Source of the DNA: Mycobacterium sp. GA-2829
GTDB lineage: Bacteria > Actinomycetota > Actinomycetes > Mycobacteriales > Mycobacteriaceae
NCBI RefSeq assembly: GCF_001499965.1
Contig: NZ_LQIT01000007.1
Span: 62,001 to 126,000, forward strand
Direction of reading: 5' to 3'
DNA: 64,000 nucleotides
Below, in pieces: positions 8,654-18,223 of the stretch. Every line of letters begins with the position of its first letter. Position 1 is the stretch's first letter. The position numbers and the translations under genes were made by a program. Under the pieces are notes generated by a model. That model was not told the DNA's origin and made no database searches. It saw nothing but the letters and a program-made list of their open reading frames with translations.

Positions 8654-9511
8654 GTGGGATCGGTTCTGGTGACCGGTGCGTCGCGGGGCATCGGTCTGTC
8701 GATCGTCACCCGGCTGGCCGACGCCGGATGGGATGTGGTGGCCGGTGTGCGCACCGAACAGGACGCCCGCGACGTCGGTGCGCGCAATCCGCAGCACATC
8801 TCCCCGATACTGCTGGACGTTACGGACTCTGAACAGGTTGCCTCCCTGCAGGATTCGCTTCCGATGCGACTCGACGCCGTCGTCAACAACGCCGGGGTGG
8901 TGGTCCCCGGACCGCTGGAGACCGTCCGCCCGGAGGAGCTGCGCCGCCAGTTCGACGTGAACGTGGTCGGCCACCTCGCGGTGACCCAGGCGGTGCTGCC
9001 CCGGCTGCGCGAATCCCAGGGCCGCATCGTGTTCATCTCAAGCCTCAACGGCCGCATCTGCGTCCCGCTCATGGGTGCGTACTGCGCGTCGAAGTTCGCG
9101 CTCGAGGCTGTCGCCGATGCGCTCCGAATGGAGTTGGCGCCGTGGCGGATTCCCGTCATCGTCATCCAGCCGACCCAGACCGACACCGACATGGTCCGGA
9201 ATGCGGGGGCACTGGTCGAGGAGACGGAGGCGGCGATGCGTGACGACCACCGCATCCTGTACGCCGGACACATCGACGGGATGCGCAGGTTCATCCGACG
9301 GTTCCATCTGTCCGCGGTACCCGCCGACGACGTCGCCACCGCAGTCGCCGACGCGCTCGGCGCGCGCCGACCGCGCGCCCGCTACATCGTCGGGATCGGC
9401 CATCAGTTCCCTGCTCTGCAGGCGGCGATCCTGCCGAATCTCCCGCCCGCGGCACGCGATCCCCTGCTGCGGCGCTTCGGCAGTCAGCCGGGACCGCATC
9501 GAACCCGCTGA
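8654..9511 (+). CDS. Short-chain dehydrogenase/reductase (SDR)
   Basis: 285 residues, classical SDR. The NAD(P)-binding motif TGASRGIG is at residues 7-14, DVTDSEQV follows, then NNAGV. The catalytic set is SSLNG with Ser about 130, and YCASK (Tyr143, Lys147). An extended C-terminal 60 residues with RRFIRRF and a Pro-rich end probably shape the substrate pocket or contact membrane. The GTG start at 8654 lies 12 bases after the P450 stop and has no strong ribosome site, which suggests translational coupling. Its place between the P450 and the exporter suggests it oxidises or reduces a hydroxyl or keto group on the product of the adjacent NRPS locus. That link is inference from position. Confidence 0.9.
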   Translation: MGSVLVTGASRGIGLSIVTRLADAGWDVVAGVRTEQDARDVGARNPQHISPILLDVTDSEQVASLQDSLPMRLDAVVNNAGVVVPGPLETVRPEELRRQFDVNVVGHLAVTQAVLPRLRESQGRIVFISSLNGRICVPLMGAYCASKFALEAVADALRMELAPWRIPVIVIQPTQTDTDMVRNAGALVEETEAAMRDDHRILYAGHIDGMRRFIRRFHLSAVPADDVATAVADALGARRPRARYIVGIGHQFPALQAAILPNLPPAARDPLLRRFGSQPGPHRTR

Positions 9512-9562
9512 GATTTTGCTGAAGCGATGCTGAAAGCGCATCTTCCCGACGGTGTGCGGGTT

Positions 9563-9568
9563 TACCAT
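9563..9568 (+). promoter_or_regulatory. Probable -10 element (TACCAT) of a leaderless transcript
   Basis: TACCAT lies 6 bases before the GTG at 9575, the same spacing as at 3323-3334 and 27912-27924. It favours the GTG at 9575 over the ATG at 9527 as the ABC ATPase start and gives the exporter its own promoter. Confidence 0.45.
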
Positions 9569-9574
9569 CGACAG

Positions 9575-10345
9575 GTGCGAGAAGGTCGGGGTGACGGACG
9601 CGGTTCTTCCGTCATCGAAGCCCGCGATCTGTGCAAATCGTTCGGACGCGGCGACGCTCAGACGCCGGTGCTGGACCACATCGACCTGGACATCGGCCAG
9701 GGTGAGTTCGTCGTGCTGATCGGGCCGTCCGGTTCGGGGAAGTCGACGCTGCTGAGCATCCTCGGTTTGCTGGAACCGCCGTCTGGCGGTGACGTCCTGG
9801 TCGACGGCCAGAGCGTGAGCCGGCTGTCCCGGCGGCAGTTGGCCCGGCTGCGGGGCCGCAAACTGGGGTATGTGTTCCAGTCGTTCAACCTGCTCGCCGG
9901 TCTGTCGGTCGTCGAGAACGTGATGCTCAGCGGTCTGCTGGTGGGCGAATCCGGTCGCGCGCAGCATGACCGGGCCATCGGACTGCTCGAACAGTTCGGC
10001 CTCGGCGGCAAGGCCAAACGCGTACCCGCGGAACTGTCGGGCGGCGAACAGCAGCGCGTGGCCATCGCCCGTGCCCTGTTCATGGAACCCGACGTCATCC
10101 TCGCCGACGAGCCGACGGGCAACCTCGACACGAAGAACGGCCGCATCGTGCTCGACGCGCTCGAGACGCTGAACGCGGAGGGGCAGACGATCGTCATGGT
10201 GACCCACGACCTGTCGATCGCCGAACGCGCCCCGCGGCTGATCGCGTTCCGCGACGGACACATCGAATCCGACAGCGGCCGAACCGACTACGACGGTGAG
10301 GTGCGCGATCCGGGGGTCGCAGTGCTGCGAGAACCCGACGGGTAG
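9575..10345 (+). CDS. ABC transporter ATP-binding protein (LolD/MacB type)
   Basis: 256-residue ATPase subunit. Walker A is GPSGSGKST, followed by a Q-loop in YVFQSFNLL, the signature LSGGEQQRVAIARAL, Walker B VILADEPTGNLD and the switch His in MVTHD. The sequence type matches LolD/MacB/FtsE-like ATPases that pair with FtsX-domain permeases, which is what follows. The GTG at 9575 is chosen because a -10-like TACCAT sits 6 bases upstream; an in-frame ATG at 9527 would add 16 residues. The stop codon touches the permease start. Given its place beside the NRPS locus, export of the product or self-protection is the likely job (inferred). Confidence 0.92.
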   Translation: MREGRGDGRGSSVIEARDLCKSFGRGDAQTPVLDHIDLDIGQGEFVVLIGPSGSGKSTLLSILGLLEPPSGGDVLVDGQSVSRLSRRQLARLRGRKLGYVFQSFNLLAGLSVVENVMLSGLLVGESGRAQHDRAIGLLEQFGLGGKAKRVPAELSGGEQQRVAIARALFMEPDVILADEPTGNLDTKNGRIVLDALETLNAEGQTIVMVTHDLSIAERAPRLIAFRDGHIESDSGRTDYDGEVRDPGVAVLREPDG

Positions 10346-10353
10346 TGCCGCCC

Positions 10354-12885
10354 ATGGCGCGTCGGCGACTGGCGGCGACTCTCAGCGTGCTGCGGATCAT
10401 CAATCTTCGTGCCATCCGCCGCCACCTGCTGCGCGCGACGCTGGCCGCGATCGCCCTGGGCGGCGGGGTGGCCGTCGTCGTCGCGGTGCTGATCGAGGCG
10501 ACGAGCGTCAGCAAGGCCGTCGACGACGTCGGGTACCGCATCGCAGGCCCCGCACCGCTGCGCATCGTCGGCGCCGCGAACCACGGTGGCATCGCACCGG
10601 CGAATCTCGATGCGGCGCGCGCGATTCCGGGCGTGTCGGATGTCGTGCCCGTGATCCGCGCGGTCACACTCATCCGCACCGGTGAGCGCGAGACGTACGT
10701 GGTGGCGCTCGGGATCGACTGCACCGCACGCTGGATCATCGACCCGGCCGTCTGCCCGCCGGACCGTGCGGAGCCACCGGTGCCGGCCACGTCCACCACG
10801 CTCGGCGCCGAGCTGCAACCGGAGTCGACGTTGGTGACCGACGCCGGGCAGCTGCGGTTGGACGCCGTGCAGCGCGTCTCGCAGCTGGACACGATGAACA
10901 ACGGACTGGCGGTGGTGCTGCCGCTGAGCGTGGCCAAGGCGCAGTTCGCCCGGGGCGACCGGGTCGATCTGGCGTATGTGACGCTCGCCGACGACGCCCG
11001 GGCACCGGAGATCGGGGCCCAGTTGCGCGACGCCCTCGGACCCGGCTTCAGCGTGCTGACCCGCAGCGATCCCGACCGCGGCTTCAACGTCAACACGGTC
11101 CTGTTACCCCTGCTGTCGATGTTCGCTTTGATCGCCGTGGGGGTGGGCGTCATCCTGATCTCCCAGATCACGCGGCTGTCGGTCGAGGAACGCAGGCACG
11201 AGATCGCGGTCGCCGGCGCGCTCGGCGCCTCACCGCTGTCGGCGGTCACCGGATTCCTCGCCGAGGCCGCGATTCTGGGGGCGGCCGGATCGGTGCTCGG
11301 AACGCTCGTCGGTATCGCGATCGCCCATCCGGTCGTCGGCAGCGCCAGCGCACTGACCCAGTTGTATCTCGGTGTCAACGTGCCGGTCGTGGTCCGGCCC
11401 GACATTCTCGCCGCGGGGGTGGTGGTGGGCATCATCCTGGCGGTGCTCGCCGCGGCGCCGCCCAGTCTGTCTGCGCTGCACACCGCCATCGCCTCGGAGC
11501 TTTCCGGCCGGTCGGCTCAGGAGGACACCCAGCCACGGCGGATCTGGCCGAAAGCCCTCGGCCTGCTCGCGCTCGGCACGGTCGGCGTGCTGGCCGCGAC
11601 ACTGCCCACCCGGTCCGGCGGCCTCGAGGCCTGGCAGGCCACGCTGTCCAGCGCCGCCGTGGTGGTGGCGATCGTCGGAATGCTCACCGCCGCCGCGTAC
11701 TTGAGCGCACAGGTCATCACGATGGTCAGGGTCCCAGAGCGGATCCGCGGCGCGACCGTGCGGGTGGCGCTGACGGGTCTGCGCGCCAACCCCACGCGAA
11801 CGACGGCGATCGCAGGTGCGGTGGCCGTACCGGTGGCGGTGGCGATGCTGCTGTCCTCCTTCCTGGCCGGGATCGACCGCGCGTCCTCGGACCTGGCAGA
11901 GGCGCAGGCGAGCGGACGGCTGGTGGCGGGCACCACCCGCTTCAGCGACTGGGGGTCACTGGACGCGAAGATCTCACCCGAGACCGCGGATCGACTGGCG
12001 GCACTGCCCGGAGTGGAACGCGTCGAGCGGATGGTGGAGATCGAGATCGCGCTGGCGGACGGGGCGCCGGCGTACGTGCGGGCCGAGGACCATCCGACGT
12101 ATCCGTTCCCGGTGCTCGCCGGCAGCCCGCCGGAGCAGACCCTCGAGTCCGGACAGTTGATCATCGGCGGCGTCCTGGCGCGCGAGCAGGGCCTGCGGGT
12201 GGGCGACACCGTGCGGTTGGGCAGCGGAGCCGAGGCGCGCGACCTGGCGGTCGGCACGATCGTGGCGACACCTGAGGTCGGCGGGCGCCGCATCTACATG
12301 CCGTACCGCTCCGCCGAGGAGATCTTCGGACCGCAGTACGCCGGCCTGGTCCGCCTGAAACCGAAACCGGGGGTGCCGGAGGAGCGCATCGAAACCGAGA
12401 TCGCCGCAACGAGTTTCGCGCAGCCGGTCAAGGTGGTCGACGCCCGCGGTTACGAGAACGCAACGGCGAGCGGGGTCAACCGCTTCCTCACCACCCTCAA
12501 TGCGCTCAAATACGGTTTGCTCGCAATAGCTTTCGTATCGGTGTCGGCCACGCTGCTGCTCGTCGGGATGCGCAGGCGCCGCGAGACGGCGCTGATCCAG
12601 GCGCTCGGCGCGACCCCGTCGAAGGTCTTCGCCGTCACCACCGCCGAGGCGGTCGTCGCGTGTGCGGTGGGCGCGGTGTTCGGCGCCGTGCTGTCGGTGG
12701 CGATCATGGAGGCCGTGCGCGGGGCGGCGGTCGTCACGGTGGGGTCGCTCAGCCCGTTGACGTTCTCCTGGGTGGAGGCGGTCAAGTACTCCGCACTCGC
12801 CGCGGCGGCGGCGATCCTCGCCTCCATCGGTCCCGCCTGGAAGAGCACGCAGACCGCACCCGCAACCGCGCTCCGCGAGGAATGA
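10354..12885 (+). CDS. FtsX/MacB-like ABC transporter permease, duplicated type
   Basis: 843 residues with two FtsX-like permease units. There is an N-terminal membrane anchor (residues about 23-50), an extracellular domain, three membrane segments (about 245-385), then a second half with its own anchor, soluble domain and three C-terminal membrane segments ending at GPAWKSTQTAPATALREE. The RRHEIAVAGALGAS and RRRETALIQALGAT motifs after the first segment of each triplet are typical of the family. The start is the ATG at 10354, or the GTG at 10345, which shares a base with the ATPase stop. It works with the ATPase at 9575. The gene ends 10 bases from the convergent end of the NRPS gene. Confidence 0.9.
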   Translation: MARRRLAATLSVLRIINLRAIRRHLLRATLAAIALGGGVAVVVAVLIEATSVSKAVDDVGYRIAGPAPLRIVGAANHGGIAPANLDAARAIPGVSDVVPVIRAVTLIRTGERETYVVALGIDCTARWIIDPAVCPPDRAEPPVPATSTTLGAELQPESTLVTDAGQLRLDAVQRVSQLDTMNNGLAVVLPLSVAKAQFARGDRVDLAYVTLADDARAPEIGAQLRDALGPGFSVLTRSDPDRGFNVNTVLLPLLSMFALIAVGVGVILISQITRLSVEERRHEIAVAGALGASPLSAVTGFLAEAAILGAAGSVLGTLVGIAIAHPVVGSASALTQLYLGVNVPVVVRPDILAAGVVVGIILAVLAAAPPSLSALHTAIASELSGRSAQEDTQPRRIWPKALGLLALGTVGVLAATLPTRSGGLEAWQATLSSAAVVVAIVGMLTAAAYLSAQVITMVRVPERIRGATVRVALTGLRANPTRTTAIAGAVAVPVAVAMLLSSFLAGIDRASSDLAEAQASGRLVAGTTRFSDWGSLDAKISPETADRLAALPGVERVERMVEIEIALADGAPAYVRAEDHPTYPFPVLAGSPPEQTLESGQLIIGGVLAREQGLRVGDTVRLGSGAEARDLAVGTIVATPEVGGRRIYMPYRSAEEIFGPQYAGLVRLKPKPGVPEERIETEIAATSFAQPVKVVDARGYENATASGVNRFLTTLNALKYGLLAIAFVSVSATLLLVGMRRRRETALIQALGATPSKVFAVTTAEAVVACAVGAVFGAVLSVAIMEAVRGAAVVTVGSLSPLTFSWVEAVKYSALAAAAAILASIGPAWKSTQTAPATALREE

Positions 12886-12895
12886 CCCCGGGGCG

Positions 12896-15800
12896 TCAGA
12901 ACCGGTAGGTCGTGCAGGCGATCTGGAGGCCGGACCCCGCAGCCAGGACCAGAGCGGTGTCGCCCGCGCCGACCGACCCGTGTCGGCGGGCGTGCACGAG
13001 GTTGTAGGGCAACGCCGACGAGAACGGGTCAGCGGTCACCTCGGGCGCGGCGAACCGCGCTTGCGGGATGCCGAGGCGCGTGGCCAGTTCCGCACGCGCG
13101 GCGTCGGGGAGGTGGGGTCCGAACACCGCGGCGATGCCGGCCCGGGTCAACCCCTCGCGCTCCAGCAGCTCCTCGACGGCGTCGGGGATGCACGCGAGGA
13201 GGTGGGCGGTCAGTTCCGGATCGCGGTCGATGTGCAGCCACGTCCGCCCGTTCTCGTGCCGGGTGTAGGTGGCGAGCGCGTCGGCGTGCGCGGGGTCGTG
13301 GCGGTAGACGAATCGCCCGAAACCCTCGGTGCCGTCGCCTCGGCGGAGGATCACCGCCGAGCCGGTCTCGAGGATCCCGAGCAGGGGTCCACCGCGCTGC
13401 CCGCCGTTGTTCTCGATCTCGGCGGCCACCACCATCGCGGTCTCGACGGTTCCGGCGTCGATCATCTCGGTTGCGGCGTGGCATCCGTTGAGGAAGCCCA
13501 CGGCGCCGTTGAGGAGGTCGAAGGCCAGCGTCTTCGGGCCGTCGGGTGACCGGATGTCGTCGTTCATACCGAGCTCGCCCGCGATGAACGCCGCGATGGC
13601 CGGTTCGCTGATGAATTCGCTGCGGTACACGCCGGCGTGGATGAGCAGGTCGAGGGCGTCGGCGCCCAGCCCGCTGTCGTCGAGACAGGCTCGCGCGGCG
13701 CGCACTGCCAGATCGACCGAATCCGGCTGCGCGCTCTGTGCCGGGGCCGTGCCGACCCCGGCGATGCGGACGCGGTGCGTGGCCACGTGGTCGCTGGCCC
13801 GCGTGTTCGGTGTGCGGCGGGCGTTCGGCGCTTGTCCGTTGTGGCCGTCGGCGTTGCGACGGAGCCGGTCGGGCAGGTCGTCGAAGGTGTAGAGGGCGGC
13901 GCCGACGGTCTGCCCGGAGCCGCTGATGCCGAATACCGCATTGTCCCCGGACTGGATCCGGTTGCCCAGGATGTGGTCCTTGAGCGCCACGAAATGCGAT
14001 GTACTGGCGGTGTTCCCGCGCTCCGCGAGGTTGAACACGGTGTTACCCGGGTGGGCGGCAGCCTTGCCGAACACCCGGTTGATCGCCAGCATCGCATCGT
14101 TGAGCGAGGACTCCGAGGTCTGGTGGATCACGAGGTGATCGCAGCTCTGGGGCCGCCAGCCGTGCCGCTGCATCACCGCGGAGACGAACGGCACCGCCGC
14201 CTTGACCGCGACCGCCGTCCCGCCGATGGAGTCGGTGACCATGATCGCGCCGCCGTGGGACTTGTCGGTCACCTTGGCCACGCACAGCTTGCTGTACCGG
14301 CCGAGGGTGGCCATCTCGATGTCGTGGAAGCCGACGCGGTCGTTGGGTCCGCGTTCCAGGATGACCGCCGCGCCCGCGTCGCCGAGCGTGAGGCACGCCA
14401 GCCGCGGGTCCATCGGGCCGTCGATCTCCTTCTGCGCCGTCTCGGTCAGGTGCGTGATGTACTCGCCGCTGACCACCATCGCGCAGCGCACCCCACCGGT
14501 CTGCAGGAACGCGTCGGCGACCTTGATACCCGTCCACATGCCCGCACAGGCATTGCTGATGTCGAAGGCCACCGCATTGACGAAACCGCACCGGTCACGC
14601 AGCCGCACCGCGGTGCCGGGCTCGAACACGAACTTGTGGTCCGGACCGTCACAGCGGGAGATGTTGCAGGCGATGAGCAGATCGATCTCCCCGGGTCCGT
14701 GGCTCGAGCGGGACATACAGTCGACCACCGCCTGCCGCGACAGGTCGATCGAGAACTCCCCCGGCGCGACCACGCGCCGGTTCCGGATCCCGGTGAGCCG
14801 TTCCATCGGGATGCCGATCTCGGTGGCGCAGCCGGCGAGCACCGCGGCGGTGGACACCGCTTCGGCGGGCAGGTACGTGCCGATGCTCTCGATCAGCGTG
14901 TTGTGGGTGCGCCGCCGACGAGCGGGCACCACCGCGGCGGGATGGGTCGTCTCCTCGACCACGTCGGCCACTTCGGGCGCCATCACCGGCCCACGGTTGC
15001 GATCCGCCGAATCCTCGGAGCCGTCCTCGGCGGCCAGCGCGGCGATGGTCCCGCACAGGAAGACCGCCTCCGGCGTCAACGCCAGACCCGCCGCCCGCGC
15101 CTTGGTGGTGACCTCGAGGCTGTGCGTCGAACACCCGCCGAGCGCGAAGAAGTCGTCGTGGATGCCGATCCGGTCGACGTCGAGCACCTCACGCCAGATG
15201 CCGGCCAGAATGCTCTCCGCGCGGGTCCGCGGCGCGACATACTCGCGCTGCTCCGGCGGTTCATCGGCGGCCACCGCGGTCAATGCCCGGCGGTCGACCT
15301 TCCCACTCGTGTTGTGCGGCAACGACTCCGTGATCCGAAAGACGGCGGGAACCATCATCGTGGGAAGCTTGTCGACGAGGAAACTCCGCAGGTCGGCGGT
15401 GGACGGCGCGGGGTCCTGCGCGGGCACCAGGTACGCGACCAGCCGGGTGTGGCCGGAGGCGTCCCGACCGGGTACCACCGCGCACTCGCGGATTCCGGGG
15501 CACTTCGACACCGCCGCCTCGACCTCGCCGAGCTCGATCCGGACACCGCGGACCTTCACCTGGTCGTCCAGGCGTCCCAGGTACTCGATGTTGCCGTCGG
15601 GCAGGTACCGCGCCAGATCGCCGGTGCGGTACATCGACTTCCCGGGTTCGCCACCGAACCGGTCGGCCACGAACTGGGCGGCGGTGGCGTCGGGCCGGTT
15701 GAGGTAGCCGCGGCCCACGCCGGCCCCGGCGATGTACAACTCCCCCGGCACCCCGACCGGCACGGGTTGTCCCGCGGCGTCCAGCAGGTGGACCCGCACG

Positions 15801-18223
15801 TTCGCGATGGGCCGTCCGATCGGGACCCGCGGGCCCGCGGCGCCCTGCACGCAGCGGAAGGACGTGGCGGTGACGGCGGCCTCCGCCGGACCGTACTCGT
15901 TCCACAGGTTCGCGTTCAGCGTGGCCAGGAAGCGTTGGGTGAGTTCGTAGGGCACCGGTTCACCACCGCAAGAGACCCTGCGCAGCGCCGTGCATTCGGC
16001 GACGTTCGGGTCGGCGAGGATCGCGCGCAGCATCGACGGGACGAACAGGGCCGTGGTGACCGCTTGTTCGGCCATCGTGCGCACGAGGTACCCGACGTCT
16101 TTGTGGCCCTCGGGCGCCGCGATGACCACCCGCGCACCGGCGATCAACGGCCAGAAGATCTCCACGATCGACACGTCGAACGTCACCGGCGTCTGATGCA
16201 GCATCCGGTCGTCGGCGCCCAGCGGGTCCGCCTGCTGCATCCACAGCAAGCGGTTGCGGATCCCGCCGTGGGTGATGAGCACGCCCTTCGGCACCCCGGT
16301 GGAGCCGGAGGTGTGGATGACGTAGGCGAGGTTGGCCGCGGTCGTGTGCGCGGGGCGGGCCGGGGTGTCCGCCTCGACGGAGTGGTCGAGGCACAACCGC
16401 ACACCGGCGAAGTCGCTCAGCCGGTCTGAGAACCGTTGGTACGTCAGGCAGAGCGGTGACTGCGCCACACCGGACACCATGGCGGCGATGCGGTCGACCG
16501 GTTGCGTCGGATCGATCGGCATGAATGCGCCACCTGCCTCGACGACCGCGAGCAGCGCGACCACGAGGTGGATCGAGCGGGGCAGCAGGACGGGCACGAT
16601 GGTGTCCGGGGCGACGCCGAGACTCTGCAGGCGGGCCGCTAGTTTCTCTGCGCGGCGGTGCAGTTCGGCGTAGGTCACCTCGTCGCCCTCATACGTCACG
16701 GCGATCGCATCGGGGCTGCGCTCGACCACCGCCGCCACCATGTCGTGCAGACAGTCAGGGGCATCGAAGTCGACGCGGGTGGTGTTCCATTGCGCCTGTT
16801 CGCGGCGCTCGGCGTCGGTGAGCAGCGGCAGTTCCGAGAGGCGCGCGGCGGGGTCGGCCACGATGCCGGCGAGCAGGGTCCGGAAGTGCCCGGCGATGCG
16901 TTCGATGGTGGCCGCGTCGAACAGGTCGGTGTTGTACTGCAGTGCGCAGACCAGCTCGCCGTCCCGCTCGCCCATCAGCATCATCAGTTCGTCGGGCGCA
17001 CCGCCCTGTCCGATGTGCACGGTCCGCATGTCGAGTGTCGTGGCGCCGCGGTCGCCGTCGGACCCCTCCCGGAACCGGCGGTGTTGCTCCCAGGCGAACG
17101 ACACCTGGTACAGCGGAGCAGTACTGGCGTCCCGGACCGGCTTGAGCCGCTCGACCAGCAGCGTGAACGGATACTGTTGGTGCGCAAAGGCTTCGAGCAC
17201 GATCTGCTTGACGTGTGCGAGCAGTGTCGTGAACGGTGCGTCGCGGGTCGCATTCAGCCGGAGCACCAGTGGATTGGCGAAGTATCCGACCACGCCTTCT
17301 GATCCCAGCCGCTCGCGGTCCGCGAACGGTGAGCCGATGAGGATGTCCTGCTGACCGCTGTAGCGGTGCAGCAGTGCCGTGTACGCCGCGAGCAGCGTCA
17401 TGTACGGTGTGGCGCCCGCGGTTCGGCCGGTCTCCTTCAGCGCCGCGGTCAATCCGCGGTCGATCGTGAAGCGGTGGACGCCACCGCGGTAGGTCTGCGC
17501 GGCACGGCGTGGCCGGTCGACCGGCAGCTCGATGACCGGCAGGTCGCCGGCCAACCGGTCCCGCCAGTAGGCCCACAGGCGTTCCCCGTCGGGTCCGGCC
17601 AGCATCCGGCTCTGCCGTTCGACGTGCTCGATGTAGGTCTCCGGGCGCGCCGCGGGTGCCTGTGCGCTGTGCTGGGCCGCGTAGAGCCTGCGCAGTTCGT
17701 CGAGGATGACGTCGATGGACCAGAAGTCGACGGCGATGTGGTGGACCACCAGGACCAGGGTGTGCTCTCCGGACGCGCGCCGCACCAACGACACCCGCAG
17801 CACCGGACCGGCCTCCAGGTCGAACGGGCGGTCCGCCTCGCGGCGCAGCCACCGGTCGAACTCGGCGTCGGAGTCGATGTCGCACCGGGTGATTCGCGCC
17901 GGCCACCGCGGATGCACGAGCTGCACCGGCTGCCCCTCGCGGACCGCGTAGGTGGTCCGCAGGATCGCGTGCCGGTCCACGAGCCCTTGGACGGCCTTCT
18001 CCAGCGCGGACTCGTCGAGCCTGCCGCTGATGTGCCCGGCGTAGGTGATGTTGTAGGCGGGACTGCCCGGGGCGAGTTGGTGGAGGAACCACAGGGACCG
18101 CTGTCCATAGGACAACGGATGCGCCGACGCCGAGACCTCGGCTCGCTGTTTGAGCAGACGCGCCAGCAGTTCCCGCTTCTCCGCGGTGGACAGCCCTGCG
18201 ACGTCAATGGAGCTGGTCGTCAT
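12896..18223 (-). CDS. NRPS with two C-terminal KASIII-like domains (C-A-PCP-KASIII-KASIII)
   Basis: 1775 residues. The condensation domain spans residues about 30-450 with VHHIAVDFWS. The adenylation domain (about 490-990) has VIHTSGSTGVPKG, NEYGPAE and YRTGDLARY; aligning by eye to the Phe A domain of gramicidin synthetase, I read a pocket code of roughly D-V-V-L-V-C-E-V-T, which I cannot assign. The carrier domain has LGGCS with Ser1032 for phosphopantetheine. A KASIII-like domain (about 1100-1440) follows, with NACAG (Cys1226), VIHQTS (His1367) and RGNTAS (Asn1404). A second KASIII-like domain (about 1465-1775) has Ala1574 where the Cys should be (NGAVG). There is no thioesterase or reductase. 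The start overlaps the upstream synthase by 20 bases. Likely role: condense an acyl chain with an amino acid and release or extend it through the KASIII pair. Confidence 0.9.
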   Translation of the reverse strand: MTTSSIDVAGLSTAEKRELLARLLKQRAEVSASAHPLSYGQRSLWFLHQLAPGSPAYNITYAGHISGRLDESALEKAVQGLVDRHAILRTTYAVREGQPVQLVHPRWPARITRCDIDSDAEFDRWLRREADRPFDLEAGPVLRVSLVRRASGEHTLVLVVHHIAVDFWSIDVILDELRRLYAAQHSAQAPAARPETYIEHVERQSRMLAGPDGERLWAYWRDRLAGDLPVIELPVDRPRRAAQTYRGGVHRFTIDRGLTAALKETGRTAGATPYMTLLAAYTALLHRYSGQQDILIGSPFADRERLGSEGVVGYFANPLVLRLNATRDAPFTTLLAHVKQIVLEAFAHQQYPFTLLVERLKPVRDASTAPLYQVSFAWEQHRRFREGSDGDRGATTLDMRTVHIGQGGAPDELMMLMGERDGELVCALQYNTDLFDAATIERIAGHFRTLLAGIVADPAARLSELPLLTDAERREQAQWNTTRVDFDAPDCLHDMVAAVVERSPDAIAVTYEGDEVTYAELHRRAEKLAARLQSLGVAPDTIVPVLLPRSIHLVVALLAVVEAGGAFMPIDPTQPVDRIAAMVSGVAQSPLCLTYQRFSDRLSDFAGVRLCLDHSVEADTPARPAHTTAANLAYVIHTSGSTGVPKGVLITHGGIRNRLLWMQQADPLGADDRMLHQTPVTFDVSIVEIFWPLIAGARVVIAAPEGHKDVGYLVRTMAEQAVTTALFVPSMLRAILADPNVAECTALRRVSCGGEPVPYELTQRFLATLNANLWNEYGPAEAAVTATSFRCVQGAAGPRVPIGRPIANVRVHLLDAAGQPVPVGVPGELYIAGAGVGRGYLNRPDATAAQFVADRFGGEPGKSMYRTGDLARYLPDGNIEYLGRLDDQVKVRGVRIELGEVEAAVSKCPGIRECAVVPGRDASGHTRLVAYLVPAQDPAPSTADLRSFLVDKLPTMMVPAVFRITESLPHNTSGKVDRRALTAVAADEPPEQREYVAPRTRAESILAGIWREVLDVDRIGIHDDFFALGGCSTHSLEVTTKARAAGLALTPEAVFLCGTIAALAAEDGSEDSADRNRGPVMAPEVADVVEETTHPAAVVPARRRRTHNTLIESIGTYLPAEAVSTAAVLAGCATEIGIPMERLTGIRNRRVVAPGEFSIDLSRQAVVDCMSRSSHGPGEIDLLIACNISRCDGPDHKFVFEPGTAVRLRDRCGFVNAVAFDISNACAGMWTGIKVADAFLQTGGVRCAMVVSGEYITHLTETAQKEIDGPMDPRLACLTLGDAGAAVILERGPNDRVGFHDIEMATLGRYSKLCVAKVTDKSHGGAIMVTDSIGGTAVAVKAAVPFVSAVMQRHGWRPQSCDHLVIHQTSESSLNDAMLAINRVFGKAAAHPGNTVFNLAERGNTASTSHFVALKDHILGNRIQSGDNAVFGISGSGQTVGAALYTFDDLPDRLRRNADGHNGQAPNARRTPNTRASDHVATHRVRIAGVGTAPAQSAQPDSVDLAVRAARACLDDSGLGADALDLLIHAGVYRSEFISEPAIAAFIAGELGMNDDIRSPDGPKTLAFDLLNGAVGFLNGCHAATEMIDAGTVETAMVVAAEIENNGGQRGGPLLGILETGSAVILRRGDGTEGFGRFVYRHDPAHADALATYTRHENGRTWLHIDRDPELTAHLLACIPDAVEELLEREGLTRAGIAAVFGPHLPDAARAELATRLGIPQARFAAPEVTADPFSSALPYNLVHARRHGSVGAGDTALVLAAGSGLQIACTTYRF

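Noticed and set aside
13637..16429. Very long plus-strand frames opposite the NRPS genes (also 53287-56421 and 58769-61585)
   Set aside because: They are Arg/Gly/Asp/His-rich and have no motifs, while the opposite strand encodes well-formed C, A, PCP, KS and AT domains.
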